A stretch of 35,800 bases of DNA from positions 1-35,800 of the forward strand of contig NZ_JACYVZ010000027.1 in NCBI RefSeq assembly GCF_014857925.1, read 5' to 3'. Shown here one piece after another: positions 7,106 to 15,264 of this stretch. The notes beneath the pieces are model-generated. The model made no database searches. It saw nothing but the letters and a program-made list of their open reading frames with translations, and was not told the DNA's origin. Made by a program: the position numbers and the translations under genes. Numbering within the stretch: the first letter of the stretch is position 1; each line of letters starts with the position of its first letter. Source of the DNA: Cysteiniphilum marinum (GTDB lineage: Bacteria > Pseudomonadota > Gammaproteobacteria > Francisellales > Francisellaceae).

Positions 7106-10096
7106 ATGAAAAATTGGTTTGAATTTATACATGGTGGTAGTCGGGCACTGGTTAGCTGGCTATCACATTATTTAAAGCAAGATTTGCATGCATATTGCGA
7201 TCTATATGCACTAGATAATGAGCAATCATTATTGATTAGTAAAGATGGCTCAATGATGAGTGTTTTTGAGTTAGAGGGCTTTTCACAGGTTTCATCGGTT
7301 ATGCAGTTGCAAGCTTTATCCGATAAACTATCACAAGTTTTGCAACCTTATTTATCAAAGCTTGGACATAGTTTGCAGTTTGTGGTGGATTACAAACCGA
7401 TTATGGCAGTAGCAGATACCAATGATTTAATAAAAACATGGCAAAATAATTTAGCCTTATTACAAGCAAATGTTCCTAAAAAGCTAGTCGCGTTAAAGCG
7501 GCAACATCTGATACAGAACTGTTGTGATTTACGCGTTTTTATTGTGGTTTCATCACATTTAACCCTTTTAGACAAAGAAGATATTAAGCGCTTTAAATCA
7601 CAGGCCATGATCAAAGATAAAGTGATTGTAGAGAGTATGTCTGATTATTTAGTGCAAAGCGCTGATATGCTATGTGCGTTACATGCGGGATTTATTGAAA
7701 ATTTTTGCGAGGTCTTTAAACAGTTACAATTAAGTGTCACTTTGCTTGATGGCACTGAGGCAATACGTTTGATAAAAACACAAGTTTATCCACAAAAGGA
7801 TCTTGCTAACTGGCAGCCAAGAGTGTCAAGTGATTCGTGGGCACTACAAACGAATGAGCAAACCAAAGAAGCCACGCTTGCTAATATTGCGTTAGATCGT
7901 CAATTGTTAACCGATACATTAACCATTGAGAAATCAGAGACGATTGCATGTGATGATCTATTGGCAAATGTTGTTGGGGTTGAGTTTTTTCCACTTGAAA
8001 AAGTAGGGTTTTATGCCTTGTTTAATCAATTAATTGCGATTAACGCACCTTTTAGAGTCAGCTACTGTGTCCGCCCAGGCGGACAAGCACTATTAAAAAT
8101 CAAATCGATTTTGGCAAAATTTTTAGCTTTTAGTAATACTGATAATAAGCTGATCCTAAATGCACGTGATTTATTGGCTGAGCTTGAGCGTTCAGAGTCA
8201 CAAGCTATTGTCAAAATGACGATGTTATTATGCACTTATGTGACCAATAAGGATGTATTGCAGCTTAAAAAACAAACGCGTGCACTAACAAAGGCGGTTA
8301 ACGCTTGGGGCAGTGCACAGATCAAAGCACATCATGGTGATCCTTGTAAGGCTTATGTTGATAGTATTATGGCGATGACACATTCCCCCATTGATCCAGC
8401 AACAGCAATGCCAATGAAAGCGTCACTTTATATGCTGCCATTGCAGATTCCAGCGCAAGTTTTTGCTGATGGAGGTGTTCATTTTCGCACGCTTGAGCGC
8501 AAGCTGTGGCATTATCAATCAGGCTCGAGTGAGCAAGTTAGTTGGGTTGAGATGATTTATGCTAGAAGTGGCTCGGGAAAATCGGTGTTGCTCAATACTC
8601 TAAATGATGCGGTGGCAATGTATGCACAGTCCAAGCAGTTACCAATTATAGGCATCATTGATATTGGTGAGTCTTCTTTTGGTATGATGAGACGTTTACA
8701 GGCGATGTTACCTGAACATGCGGATTATATTCAATATCATCGTTTAAGCTTGAGTGATGATATGGCCATCAATGTCTTTGATACGCCATTGGGAATGAGA
8801 AAACCAAGCGCGCACCAAAAGCAATTTTTAATCAACTTTATTGCTATTTTGTTACAGGATGCATTAGATCATGACCTGCCTGAGGGAATGACGGCGATGT
8901 TATCATTGATTATTGATGTTAGTTATCAGATGGTAAGTGATGATCATCAGCCAAAGCATTACACGCTAGGGCGATGCGTTCAGATTGATCAATACTTAAA
9001 TCAACAATCCGTTGATCAAGCGTTTGATCATTGGTGGCAGGTAGTCGATTATTTGTTTAGTCAAGGAGAGTATACGCTTGCTAAAAAAGCACAAGTATAT
9101 GCAATGCCTACTTTAAAGGATACGGTAAGTGCGTGTCAGTTTTCACAGATTAAAGATATATATTATAAGGTGATTGCAAGCACCAATGAGACCTATACAC
9201 AAAATTATAACCGTCTTATTTCGGCGGCTATTCGTCAATATCCAAGTTTGTCAATGGCATCTCAAGTTGATTTTTCAGTGGCGCGCATTTTGGCACTTGA
9301 TCTTAAGTCATTAGATAGCAGTGCAGCGGATAAGCATTTTAAGCAAACGACGATTGGTTATATGTTGGCAAGGTATGTGATTGGATTAAATATCTATCTG
9401 CCAGATGAAAATGATATGCTCAATGCACCTGATATGTATCATTCGTACCATCAAGCTGAGTTTGAGCAATCATTGCATACAAGTAAAAGAATTGTGCTTG
9501 ATGAATTTCATCGCACAAGCAGTGCTAAGATAGTGCAGTATCAAGTTCAACGTGATATGCGTGAAGCCAGAAAATATAAAACACAAATTGCTTTAGCATC
9601 ACAGTCATTGGAGGATTTCTCACCACAGATGATCAGCTTTGCGACTTCGATTTTTATTATGGGTAATATGCAGGCTAATAGCTCAAAAGAAACGCTTGGG
9701 CATTTTCAATTAACACAAGATGAAATCAATGTTTTGAAGTCTCACGCGCATGGTCCAAGCCATCAGGGGGTGACCTTCTTAGCTAAGTTTATAACGAAAA
9801 AAGGTATCGTTGGACATGCGCTAAATTTGGTCTTGCCAGACATTGATTTATGGACATATACGACAACTAGTGAAGATATGTATGTGCGCAATCATCTGTG
9901 GCAAAAATACGATGTCATCGCAGTGTTAAAAACATTAGCGGATGTTTTTCCCAAGGGGACATTGCAACAAAAATTTAGGCTATATAAACAAAGATATCAA
10001 TACAAGTCAGTCGATGACATTTTAACATTGATGATTGATGAGCTTATCCCATTGGTTGAAGAGAATATACTCAAAGAGGACGATTATGCAGAATGA
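7106..10096 (+). CDS. dotO: Dot/Icm ATPase DotO (IcmB), VirB4-like
   Basis: 996 aa, close to the 1009 aa of Legionella DotO. The N-terminal half (to about residue 470) is the VirB4-type non-catalytic region. The ATPase domain has Walker A ARSGSGKS (486-493) and Walker B IVLDE (796-800) followed by FHRT. There is also an Arg-rich segment QVQRDMREARKYKTQIALAS that matches the motif after Walker B in VirB4-like ATPases. DotO is a cytosolic hexameric ATPase docked to the inner membrane complex, where it works with DotB in assembling and energising the channel. The upstream ribosome binding site is weak (AGTAAGAAA), and the gene follows the palindrome at 7025-7078. Its last codons overlap icmW. 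Confidence 0.95.
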   Translation: MKNWFEFIHGGSRALVSWLSHYLKQDLHAYCDLYALDNEQSLLISKDGSMMSVFELEGFSQVSSVMQLQALSDKLSQVLQPYLSKLGHSLQFVVDYKPIMAVADTNDLIKTWQNNLALLQANVPKKLVALKRQHLIQNCCDLRVFIVVSSHLTLLDKEDIKRFKSQAMIKDKVIVESMSDYLVQSADMLCALHAGFIENFCEVFKQLQLSVTLLDGTEAIRLIKTQVYPQKDLANWQPRVSSDSWALQTNEQTKEATLANIALDRQLLTDTLTIEKSETIACDDLLANVVGVEFFPLEKVGFYALFNQLIAINAPFRVSYCVRPGGQALLKIKSILAKFLAFSNTDNKLILNARDLLAELERSESQAIVKMTMLLCTYVTNKDVLQLKKQTRALTKAVNAWGSAQIKAHHGDPCKAYVDSIMAMTHSPIDPATAMPMKASLYMLPLQIPAQVFADGGVHFRTLERKLWHYQSGSSEQVSWVEMIYARSGSGKSVLLNTLNDAVAMYAQSKQLPIIGIIDIGESSFGMMRRLQAMLPEHADYIQYHRLSLSDDMAINVFDTPLGMRKPSAHQKQFLINFIAILLQDALDHDLPEGMTAMLSLIIDVSYQMVSDDHQPKHYTLGRCVQIDQYLNQQSVDQAFDHWWQVVDYLFSQGEYTLAKKAQVYAMPTLKDTVSACQFSQIKDIYYKVIASTNETYTQNYNRLISAAIRQYPSLSMASQVDFSVARILALDLKSLDSSAADKHFKQTTIGYMLARYVIGLNIYLPDENDMLNAPDMYHSYHQAEFEQSLHTSKRIVLDEFHRTSSAKIVQYQVQRDMREARKYKTQIALASQSLEDFSPQMISFATSIFIMGNMQANSSKETLGHFQLTQDEINVLKSHAHGPSHQGVTFLAKFITKKGIVGHALNLVLPDIDLWTYTTTSEDMYVRNHLWQKYDVIAVLKTLADVFPKGTLQQKFRLYKQRYQYKSVDDILTLMIDELIPLVEENILKEDDYAE

Positions 10097-10508
10097 ATTA
10101 GACTATTGGAAAAGTTATGAAAACCCGGTGATTAATAACTTGTTAGTGAACTTAGAAGCACATGAAAAAACACTGACGTTGACATTAAATGATGAAGTTA
10201 GAGATAAGCTTGAAGTCTTATTAGAGCATTTGTGTCACACACAGTTCCAAGCGCAATACGCCGATCTTTTAACGGATGTTTTATCACAACTTCCAAGTGC
10301 CTATTTATCGTATTTCTTAGCGCAATTAGCAAAGCACAATGGCGATTTTTTTAAGGCGACTTTAGATCATGTGGTGGGCTTGCCTTCTTCTCATGCGCGA
10401 AAAGCGGTATTAGAACGTGCTGGCGTTGTTGAGAAGCTGCAAACGTTGGCTCGAATTTTTAGTGATGAAAGAGTTGAGCAAGTCACACACATTCTGCAAA
10501 CCATATAA
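10086..10508 (+). CDS. icmW: Dot/Icm effector-adaptor chaperone IcmW
   Basis: 140 aa, soluble, acidic. The ATG at 10086 overlaps the end of dotO by 11 bases and has GAGGA just upstream inside dotO. An in-frame ATG at 10035 would overlap dotO much further and has no reason to be used. Family assignment rests on length (Legionella IcmW 151 aa), the opening YWKSYENPVI (compare the aromatic opening YWFEYLDPMI), and the end RAGVVEKLQTLARIFSDERV, which matches the IcmW C-terminal helix pattern. IcmW pairs with IcmS to bring effectors to the DotL coupling protein. icmS is not in this window. In Legionella icmW lies in a different gene region from dotO, so the location here is a rearrangement. Confidence 0.8.
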   Translation: MQNELDYWKSYENPVINNLLVNLEAHEKTLTLTLNDEVRDKLEVLLEHLCHTQFQAQYADLLTDVLSQLPSAYLSYFLAQLAKHNGDFFKATLDHVVGLPSSHARKAVLERAGVVEKLQTLARIFSDERVEQVTHILQTI

Positions 10509-10540
10509 ATCAGATAAATAAATCAAACTAGGTAATACAT

Positions 10541-11158
10541 ATGTCAGAAGTACTGCAAGAAGTCATTGAGAAAAATAGTTTTTATCGCAAGCATTATCAA
10601 AAAATATTGCATTTATTTAGTATTAGTCTGCTGATTAATATGGTGGTTTTATGTGTGTTGTTATTCAATCATAATCGTACTGAATTGCGTTATGTTTATG
10701 TCTTGGCAGATGGGCAAGTCGTACAGTTGCAGTCAACACCGACATTAAAACTCAATAGTGACAACCTCGTGCAATGGGTAGCAAATAATGCGCCGAAGCT
10801 TTATCAGCTAGATTTCTTAAACTACAAAGTGCAAATGCAATCAATGCGTTCTTTATTTAGCGATGATGGTTGGCAGAGTTACATCGCTGCTTTTAAACCG
10901 GTGCTAACGCAAATTCAATCGCAAAAGTTAGTTGCCAAAGCGGTGGTGACAGGCTTGCCGATGATTGTAGCAACGGGCTATTTAGAGGGTCAGCCAAGTT
11001 GGAAGGTGCAAGTGCCAATTGATTTGAATTTTCAAAAAGATAATCAAACACAAGATACACAATATATTTTAACGTTGACGATCAAAGGTATTGAGCCGAA
11101 TTTGCGTGATTTACGTAGCTTTGAAATCGTTCAAGTATTAGCGATGACCAAGCAGTAA
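10541..11158 (+). CDS. dotI: Dot/Icm inner-membrane protein DotI (IcmL)
   Basis: 205 aa (Legionella 212). A short cytosolic start containing NSFYRKHYQK is followed by one membrane helix (about 27-46) and a periplasmic VirB8-like domain. Matching points with the family are the VQWVANNAPKLYQLDFLNY segment, SLFSDDGWQSYIAAF, LVAKAVVTGLPMIVATG and SWKVQVPIDL. DotI forms an inner-membrane ring with its paralogue DotJ, and no dotJ is seen here. The gene follows icmW by 32 bases and has a modest ribosome binding site (AGGT). Confidence 0.92.
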   Translation: MSEVLQEVIEKNSFYRKHYQKILHLFSISLLINMVVLCVLLFNHNRTELRYVYVLADGQVVQLQSTPTLKLNSDNLVQWVANNAPKLYQLDFLNYKVQMQSMRSLFSDDGWQSYIAAFKPVLTQIQSQKLVAKAVVTGLPMIVATGYLEGQPSWKVQVPIDLNFQKDNQTQDTQYILTLTIKGIEPNLRDLRSFEIVQVLAMTKQ

Positions 11159-11254
11159 TTAATAACTTTATGTCAAAATGAGAGTAATAAAATTGTTGTT
11201 GTAATCAATATCTGTTTATCATGAAGAGTAATGCAATATTAGGGGTAATAAACA

Positions 11255-11692
11255 ATGAGCAATAACGAAAAAGAACTAGATTTTGGACGATTACATAGTG
11301 GAACGAGTCCTAAAATAATCGCGATTAAAGCGCAATATGCTGAATTAAGTAACAAGCGACAAGTTCAGGTCAATAATTATTTAGAGTACGCCCTAAGCAG
11401 CTTACCTGTAGGCATTTCCGAAAATACTAAAGTTAGACTACTTGCCAATGAAGTATTTAACGGCAATGAACAAGATTTTGAAACTAGGTTGCAGGGTCTG
11501 TCAGAAATAACTTCAGAAGATGATGCTTATCAATATATGAATAACGCATATCAGCAAGATGAGAGACTTGAGTTTGATCAAAGTGATGAAGTAAAGGATA
11601 AAATGAACTCAGAGAGTCCAGCATCAGCAACGAACGGCATTGAAAACTATCTTAGGGGCAATGCTGCAGATAAAAACAATGATTATGATTAA
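11255..11692 (+). CDS. Unknown 145-aa protein inside the dot/icm cluster
   Basis: I do not recognise this protein. It is soluble, acidic and polar, with no signal peptide or membrane segment. Residues about 20-95 look helical (AQYAELSNKRQVQVNNYLEY, then a LRLQGLSEITS-like region) and the last 45 residues are Asp/Asn/Ser-rich and probably disordered. It lies between dotI and dotM with AGGGG before the ATG, in the same direction as the rest. Its place beside icmW, dotM and dotN makes a lineage-specific coupling-complex adaptor, a chaperone, or a secreted effector reasonable guesses. It is not IcmS, IcmQ or DotJ by length and visible pattern. Confidence 0.7.
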   Translation: MSNNEKELDFGRLHSGTSPKIIAIKAQYAELSNKRQVQVNNYLEYALSSLPVGISENTKVRLLANEVFNGNEQDFETRLQGLSEITSEDDAYQYMNNAYQQDERLEFDQSDEVKDKMNSESPASATNGIENYLRGNAADKNNDYD

Positions 11693-11710
11693 TATTTCTC
11701 TAATGCGGTC

Positions 11711-11772
11711 ATTCTCGGACTTGATCCGAGAATCCAAAACTATTTGCATAGCTACTTCCCTAGTCGCAAAGT
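11711..11772. repeat. Intergenic palindromic repeat (copy 2), upstream of dotM
   Basis: A perfect 9-bp stem, ATTCTCGGA (11711-11719) and TCCGAGAAT (11725-11733), with loop CTTGA. GCATAGCTA and a GTCGCAAAG segment follow with the same order and near-equal spacing as in the copy at 233-295. It sits between the unknown gene and dotM, where it could form an RNA hairpin, but it is not followed by a U-run. Confidence 0.65.
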
Positions 11773-11821
11773 GTGAACTTTAGTAAAAAGAGTGAAAAAG
11801 GACAAAAAAGGATAATACAAA

Positions 11822-12916
11822 GTGGCAAGACAGCAGGGCATGTCTGAAGACAATAGCGTGACACATATTTTTATTGCCGGAAGCATCATTTTTTTGGGTT
11901 TTGTTGGTTATTATTTTTTTGCGGCATATATCAATATGGCGTATGTTGCAATAATGCATTTTGAGCTGAGTGTTTTTGGTGTGTTCTCACATAACGCGAG
12001 CTTATTGAAGAATCAACTAATAAATATTGATACAACTAATATGACCTTTAGCGGTTTAATGTCGCTTAATCATCAGGTTGGATTTGTATTACGCCTACCG
12101 GTGGCGATTATCTTAGGTTTGTTAATTTTAGCGGTGATGGTACTGCACCCTAAAAAGCTATTTAGTGTTTGCTATGATATGGCAAAATTGGCAAAGCGAA
12201 TGGTGACTCACTTTAAGCATATTAAGCCGACATTAGATCAATCCTTGGAGAAAACATCATCTTGTCAAGGCGTGTGGGCTTCAGCACTTAGCGTTAAAGA
12301 TTTTCTTAAACAATACAATATGTACGAAAGTCATGACAATAAAGCAGTGTCAAAGGACAAGGCAGAATATGTGAGTCAAACAACTAAAATAAGTAAAATA
12401 AATGATATTAAGCTTGAGCAAGAGTTGTTAAAGCAATTAGGGTCGAAGTTTAATGGATTTTCGACCTTATCAATCAATGAGCAAGTTTTATTTACGGCAT
12501 TTGCCTTAAGAATTGCAGGCAATGATCTCCAGACGCAAGTTTTATTAGAGAAAGCTTCTACCGATAAAGTCAATGCCAATGAGCTAAGATCGATGGCACA
12601 ATCAGCCTTAGATCACCCAGAAGTTGTTTTACTCTGTCAAAAACATGCCTATGTGCGAACGCTATTATGTGGACTTTTAGTGAAAGCCAGATCAACTGGT
12701 ATTCTAGCGACAGCAAGTTTCTTATGGCTTAAAACAAAAGATCGCACGTTGTGGTATACCCTAAATAATGTTGGCAGGCAGGCGGTATTTATTGAAGGTG
12801 CTGCGGCGTATAGTCATTGGCAAGCTGAAAATGCAGTTGGCCTTAAGGTGGGAACGCCATTATTGGAGCAGTTAATAACGGCAATAAAGGATCAACAAAC
12901 AAATAACTCACTTTAA
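11822..12916 (+). CDS. dotM: Dot/Icm coupling-complex protein DotM (IcmP)
   Basis: 364 aa (Legionella 376). It starts with GTG at 11822, supported by AAGGA nine bases upstream; the next ATG (11840) is too far from it, and the MARQQG opening resembles the MAQQQ-type start of Legionella DotM. The N-terminus carries membrane helices (about 14-47 and 88-110). The cytosolic C-terminal domain (about 125-360) binds, in Legionella, the glutamate-rich signals of effectors and partners the DotL coupling ATPase. Matching segments include FNGFSTLSINEQVLFTAFAL, HAYVRTLLCGLLVKAR and FIEGAAAYSHWQAE. Eight bases separate it from dotN. dotL, next to dotM in Legionella, is absent. Confidence 0.93.
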   Translation: MARQQGMSEDNSVTHIFIAGSIIFLGFVGYYFFAAYINMAYVAIMHFELSVFGVFSHNASLLKNQLINIDTTNMTFSGLMSLNHQVGFVLRLPVAIILGLLILAVMVLHPKKLFSVCYDMAKLAKRMVTHFKHIKPTLDQSLEKTSSCQGVWASALSVKDFLKQYNMYESHDNKAVSKDKAEYVSQTTKISKINDIKLEQELLKQLGSKFNGFSTLSINEQVLFTAFALRIAGNDLQTQVLLEKASTDKVNANELRSMAQSALDHPEVVLLCQKHAYVRTLLCGLLVKARSTGILATASFLWLKTKDRTLWYTLNNVGRQAVFIEGAAAYSHWQAENAVGLKVGTPLLEQLITAIKDQQTNNSL

Positions 12917-12924
12917 GGAAAATC

Positions 12925-13449
12925 ATGAAACATCAATGGTCATTTGAACGTAGTCAATTTACTGATTATCAACATTGGCTAACAACAATTAATACAGAAA
13001 TAACACAAAATGATGTTAATCAATGCGCTTTATGTCATGTAGATACGTCTAAATATCCACTGGCTTTGCAGCCTTTTCCCAAGAGTTATGATTTTTTAAC
13101 GAGTGATCAGATGCAGGCTTCTTTGTGTCAGACGTGCCTTGATAGTATCTTTATTGATTATGCTTCAAGAAACCAGTCATCTTGTGGTTGCTTTATTTAT
13201 TTGCCGGAATCGGATCAAATGAAACTGAATTACTTTATCAATTGCTTAAAATATGATGATGAGATAGCCACCATTGACAAAAAGGGTTTTTATACAGAGC
13301 TGAAATTGTGTCAAAATCGTTGGTTAGATGTTTGTGGTATTGATATTAGTGATCCATTTTATTTCAAGCTATTTTATCAGCAGCATATCAATGAGATGAA
13401 GCATTTGCTTGATAAAGCTTGTTTCCTACCAAACTTAGTAATCAGTTAA
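12925..13449 (+). CDS. dotN: Dot/Icm coupling-complex zinc protein DotN (IcmJ)
   Basis: 174 aa, shorter than Legionella DotN (208). Two zinc-ligand pairs are visible: CALC near residue 33 and CQTC near 70. The segment GCFIYLPESDQMKLNYF fits the conserved strand and helix of the family (compare TLIYLPEISQNELNSF in Legionella). DotN is an IcmJ-type HNH-like zinc protein that binds the DotL tail together with DotM. It is preceded by AAGGA six bases before the ATG and is the last gene of the dot run. A structured region with inverted repeats follows. Confidence 0.87.
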   Translation: MKHQWSFERSQFTDYQHWLTTINTEITQNDVNQCALCHVDTSKYPLALQPFPKSYDFLTSDQMQASLCQTCLDSIFIDYASRNQSSCGCFIYLPESDQMKLNYFINCLKYDDEIATIDKKGFYTELKLCQNRWLDVCGIDISDPFYFKLFYQQHINEMKHLLDKACFLPNLVIS

Positions 13450-13465
13450 GAGTTAATTGCGTTTT

Positions 13466-13531
13466 AATTGCTCCCTGACTCGTGCAGTCTAAGCTGTACG
13501 AGCAATCCCGCAAGGGGAGTACTCTGCAATT
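13466..13531. repeat. Long imperfect hairpin after dotN, possible terminator or small palindromic element
   Basis: Outer arms AATTGCTCCC (13466-13475) and GGGGAG...GCAATT (13514-13531) enclose an inner hairpin CGTGCAG-tctaag-CTGTACG (13481-13500). A second small stem follows, TAGTCT (13534-13539) and AGACTA (13553-13558). It is placed where a transcript of the dot genes would end, between convergent dotN and the kinase gene. There is no U-tract, so a Rho-independent terminator is not proven. Confidence 0.45.
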
Positions 13532-13563
13532 ACTAGTCTATAATTTCGGCTAAGACTAAATTC

Positions 13564-13687
13564 ACCCACAAGTGCTCACCGTACCCTGAGCATAAGTCGA
13601 AGCGGTGCACTGAGCAACAGTCGAAGTGGGTAAACTTAGGAAGATTGCACTTTACAGAGGCTTCGACTTACGCTCAGCCAACGTTTA
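13564..13687. repeat. TCGAC-type palindromic repeats (reverse orientation copy)
   Basis: Arms ACCCAC (13564-13569) and GTGGGT (13626-13631) enclose several CTGAG and GTCGAAG motifs. At 13661-13687 lies the reverse complement of the head found at 24655 (TAAACGTTGGCTGAGCG...). This is the same dispersed palindromic family that separates the lipoprotein genes further on, here between convergent genes. Confidence 0.65.
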
Positions 13688-13719
13688 CACAATCAAAATG
13701 GGCAGGAATATGGTCATAG

Positions 13720-14997
13720 CTATAATCTCCAATAAATACGGACAATCAGCCCATGAGTATCGGTACGATTTTTAATGCTGATATGTCCTTTATTTTTGGT
13801 AATGATTTCTTTGACGATGGCAAGTCCTAAGCCTGAGCCTGGAATACGGTGATTGCGCGCTAGATCAACACGATAAAAGGGCTCAAAAATTTGAGACAAT
13901 TTATCCTCGGCAATACCTGATCCTGTGTCAATTATTTCTAGAGAGATCGTATTATCAAGCGCATTGTTGATAAGCTTGATTTGAGCATCTCCAGCATACT
14001 TCAGTGCATTATCAATAAGATTTTGGAGTACGCGTTTAAATGCTTTACGTTGGAGCGTTAAAACGCAAGGCTTAAGATCAATTGATATCAACTGTACATT
14101 AAGGCCCATGTCTTGATATTCATGACACATAGACTCAACTAAATCAGTGAGATTAACCTGAAGAAAGTCTTCTTCAAAGTAGCTTTTCTTGGCAAAAACT
14201 TGGATTTGATTAATCAGATAATCCATATCACTAAAGTATTTCTGCAAGGCTTGCTGATCTTTGGAGTTAAGGTGACTTTTAGTATACAGTGTGGCTTTGG
14301 TAATCGGTGTTTTAAGATCATGTGAGATGGCTGCAAAAATACGCAATTTTTCTTCATTAATTTTAGCAAGCTTTTCGCTGACAACTGAAATAAGCTCTGC
14401 CATGTTTTTGAAGCTGAAGGCACTTTTATAAGTAATCAGTTGCTGATCAACACCAAGTTTATCTGCAATTTTGCTCATTTTCATAAAGGGGCTGATTAGT
14501 TTTTGTGTACAAAAAAAGTACCAAGGAACGATGATCACAAGACTCATTGCAAACATCGCAATCATCAAATATAAATAAAATTTCTCAGAGGCTTGAACCG
14601 TAAAATTGGCGCAAAAATGATGATCATAACAGACCGATAGATGTTGCGTTAAAAAACTAACGTCTGATATTTTAGGCATAATCCTTTTACGAATTAATTT
14701 ATGCAGTGGGGCACCCATGCTTTTCAACGAATCAAGCTCAAGGTAGATTGTTTTGCTATAGAGTGGGTAAGCAGAAAAAACAACTTTAATATTGTTTGAA
14801 AGTTGCTGCTGTTTTTGGTCAGGCTGTTCAAGTCTATCGACTAAAGCAGTAGCCGCATCGGTAATCAGATGAATAGTTCGATGATATTGTGTTGTGCGAT
14901 AGCTTAAAAATGAAATCACGATTAAAGCAAAGTTGATTACTAAAAAAAAGGTAAATAGGCTGGGCAAAAACCAGAATTTTACATGATGCTTATGCAT
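13720..14997 (-). CDS. EnvZ-like sensor histidine kinase
   Basis: 425 aa from the ATG at 14997; a TTG three codons upstream is also open and neither has a clear ribosome binding site. Two membrane helices (about residues 8-33 and 140-162) bracket a periplasmic loop with two cysteines. A HAMP-like linker, then the dimerisation domain with phosphoacceptor His226 (AAISHDLKTPITK), then the ATPase domain with N-box LQNLIDNALKYAG, DTGSGI, and GSGLGLAIVKEI follow. The wording of the N-box region and the DMGLNV segment is EnvZ-like. No response regulator is adjacent. The OmpR-type regulator at 2073-2840 is a candidate partner. The signal sensed is unknown. Confidence 0.93.
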   Translation of the reverse strand: MHKHHVKFWFLPSLFTFFLVINFALIVISFLSYRTTQYHRTIHLITDAATALVDRLEQPDQKQQQLSNNIKVVFSAYPLYSKTIYLELDSLKSMGAPLHKLIRKRIMPKISDVSFLTQHLSVCYDHHFCANFTVQASEKFYLYLMIAMFAMSLVIIVPWYFFCTQKLISPFMKMSKIADKLGVDQQLITYKSAFSFKNMAELISVVSEKLAKINEEKLRIFAAISHDLKTPITKATLYTKSHLNSKDQQALQKYFSDMDYLINQIQVFAKKSYFEEDFLQVNLTDLVESMCHEYQDMGLNVQLISIDLKPCVLTLQRKAFKRVLQNLIDNALKYAGDAQIKLINNALDNTISLEIIDTGSGIAEDKLSQIFEPFYRVDLARNHRIPGSGLGLAIVKEIITKNKGHISIKNRTDTHGLIVRIYWRL

Positions 14998-15264
14998 AGA
15001 GTTCAAACAAGTCAGATGTTATGTGTCGATATAGTAGAATGTGTTTGGCATTTAATTGCTATCTACAGATATGGCAGAAATGACATCAAAATATATAGTT
15101 ATATAAAAAAACATTACGTTGATATACATAAAGAATCATAACTTGTCTACTTTAAGCAGATATGCCTAAATTAACGATGTTAAGTTGCAATAAATATAAG
15201 CTTATGTGCTGTTCACAAGACTACAATTTGCTGTCATTTAACAAAATGCAAGTAAGGACGTAAC

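Noticed and set aside
13466-13531. A tRNA-like folded region after dotN
   Set aside because: The arms do not make a cloverleaf and no T-loop (GTTC-type) motif is present; an imperfect palindrome explains it.
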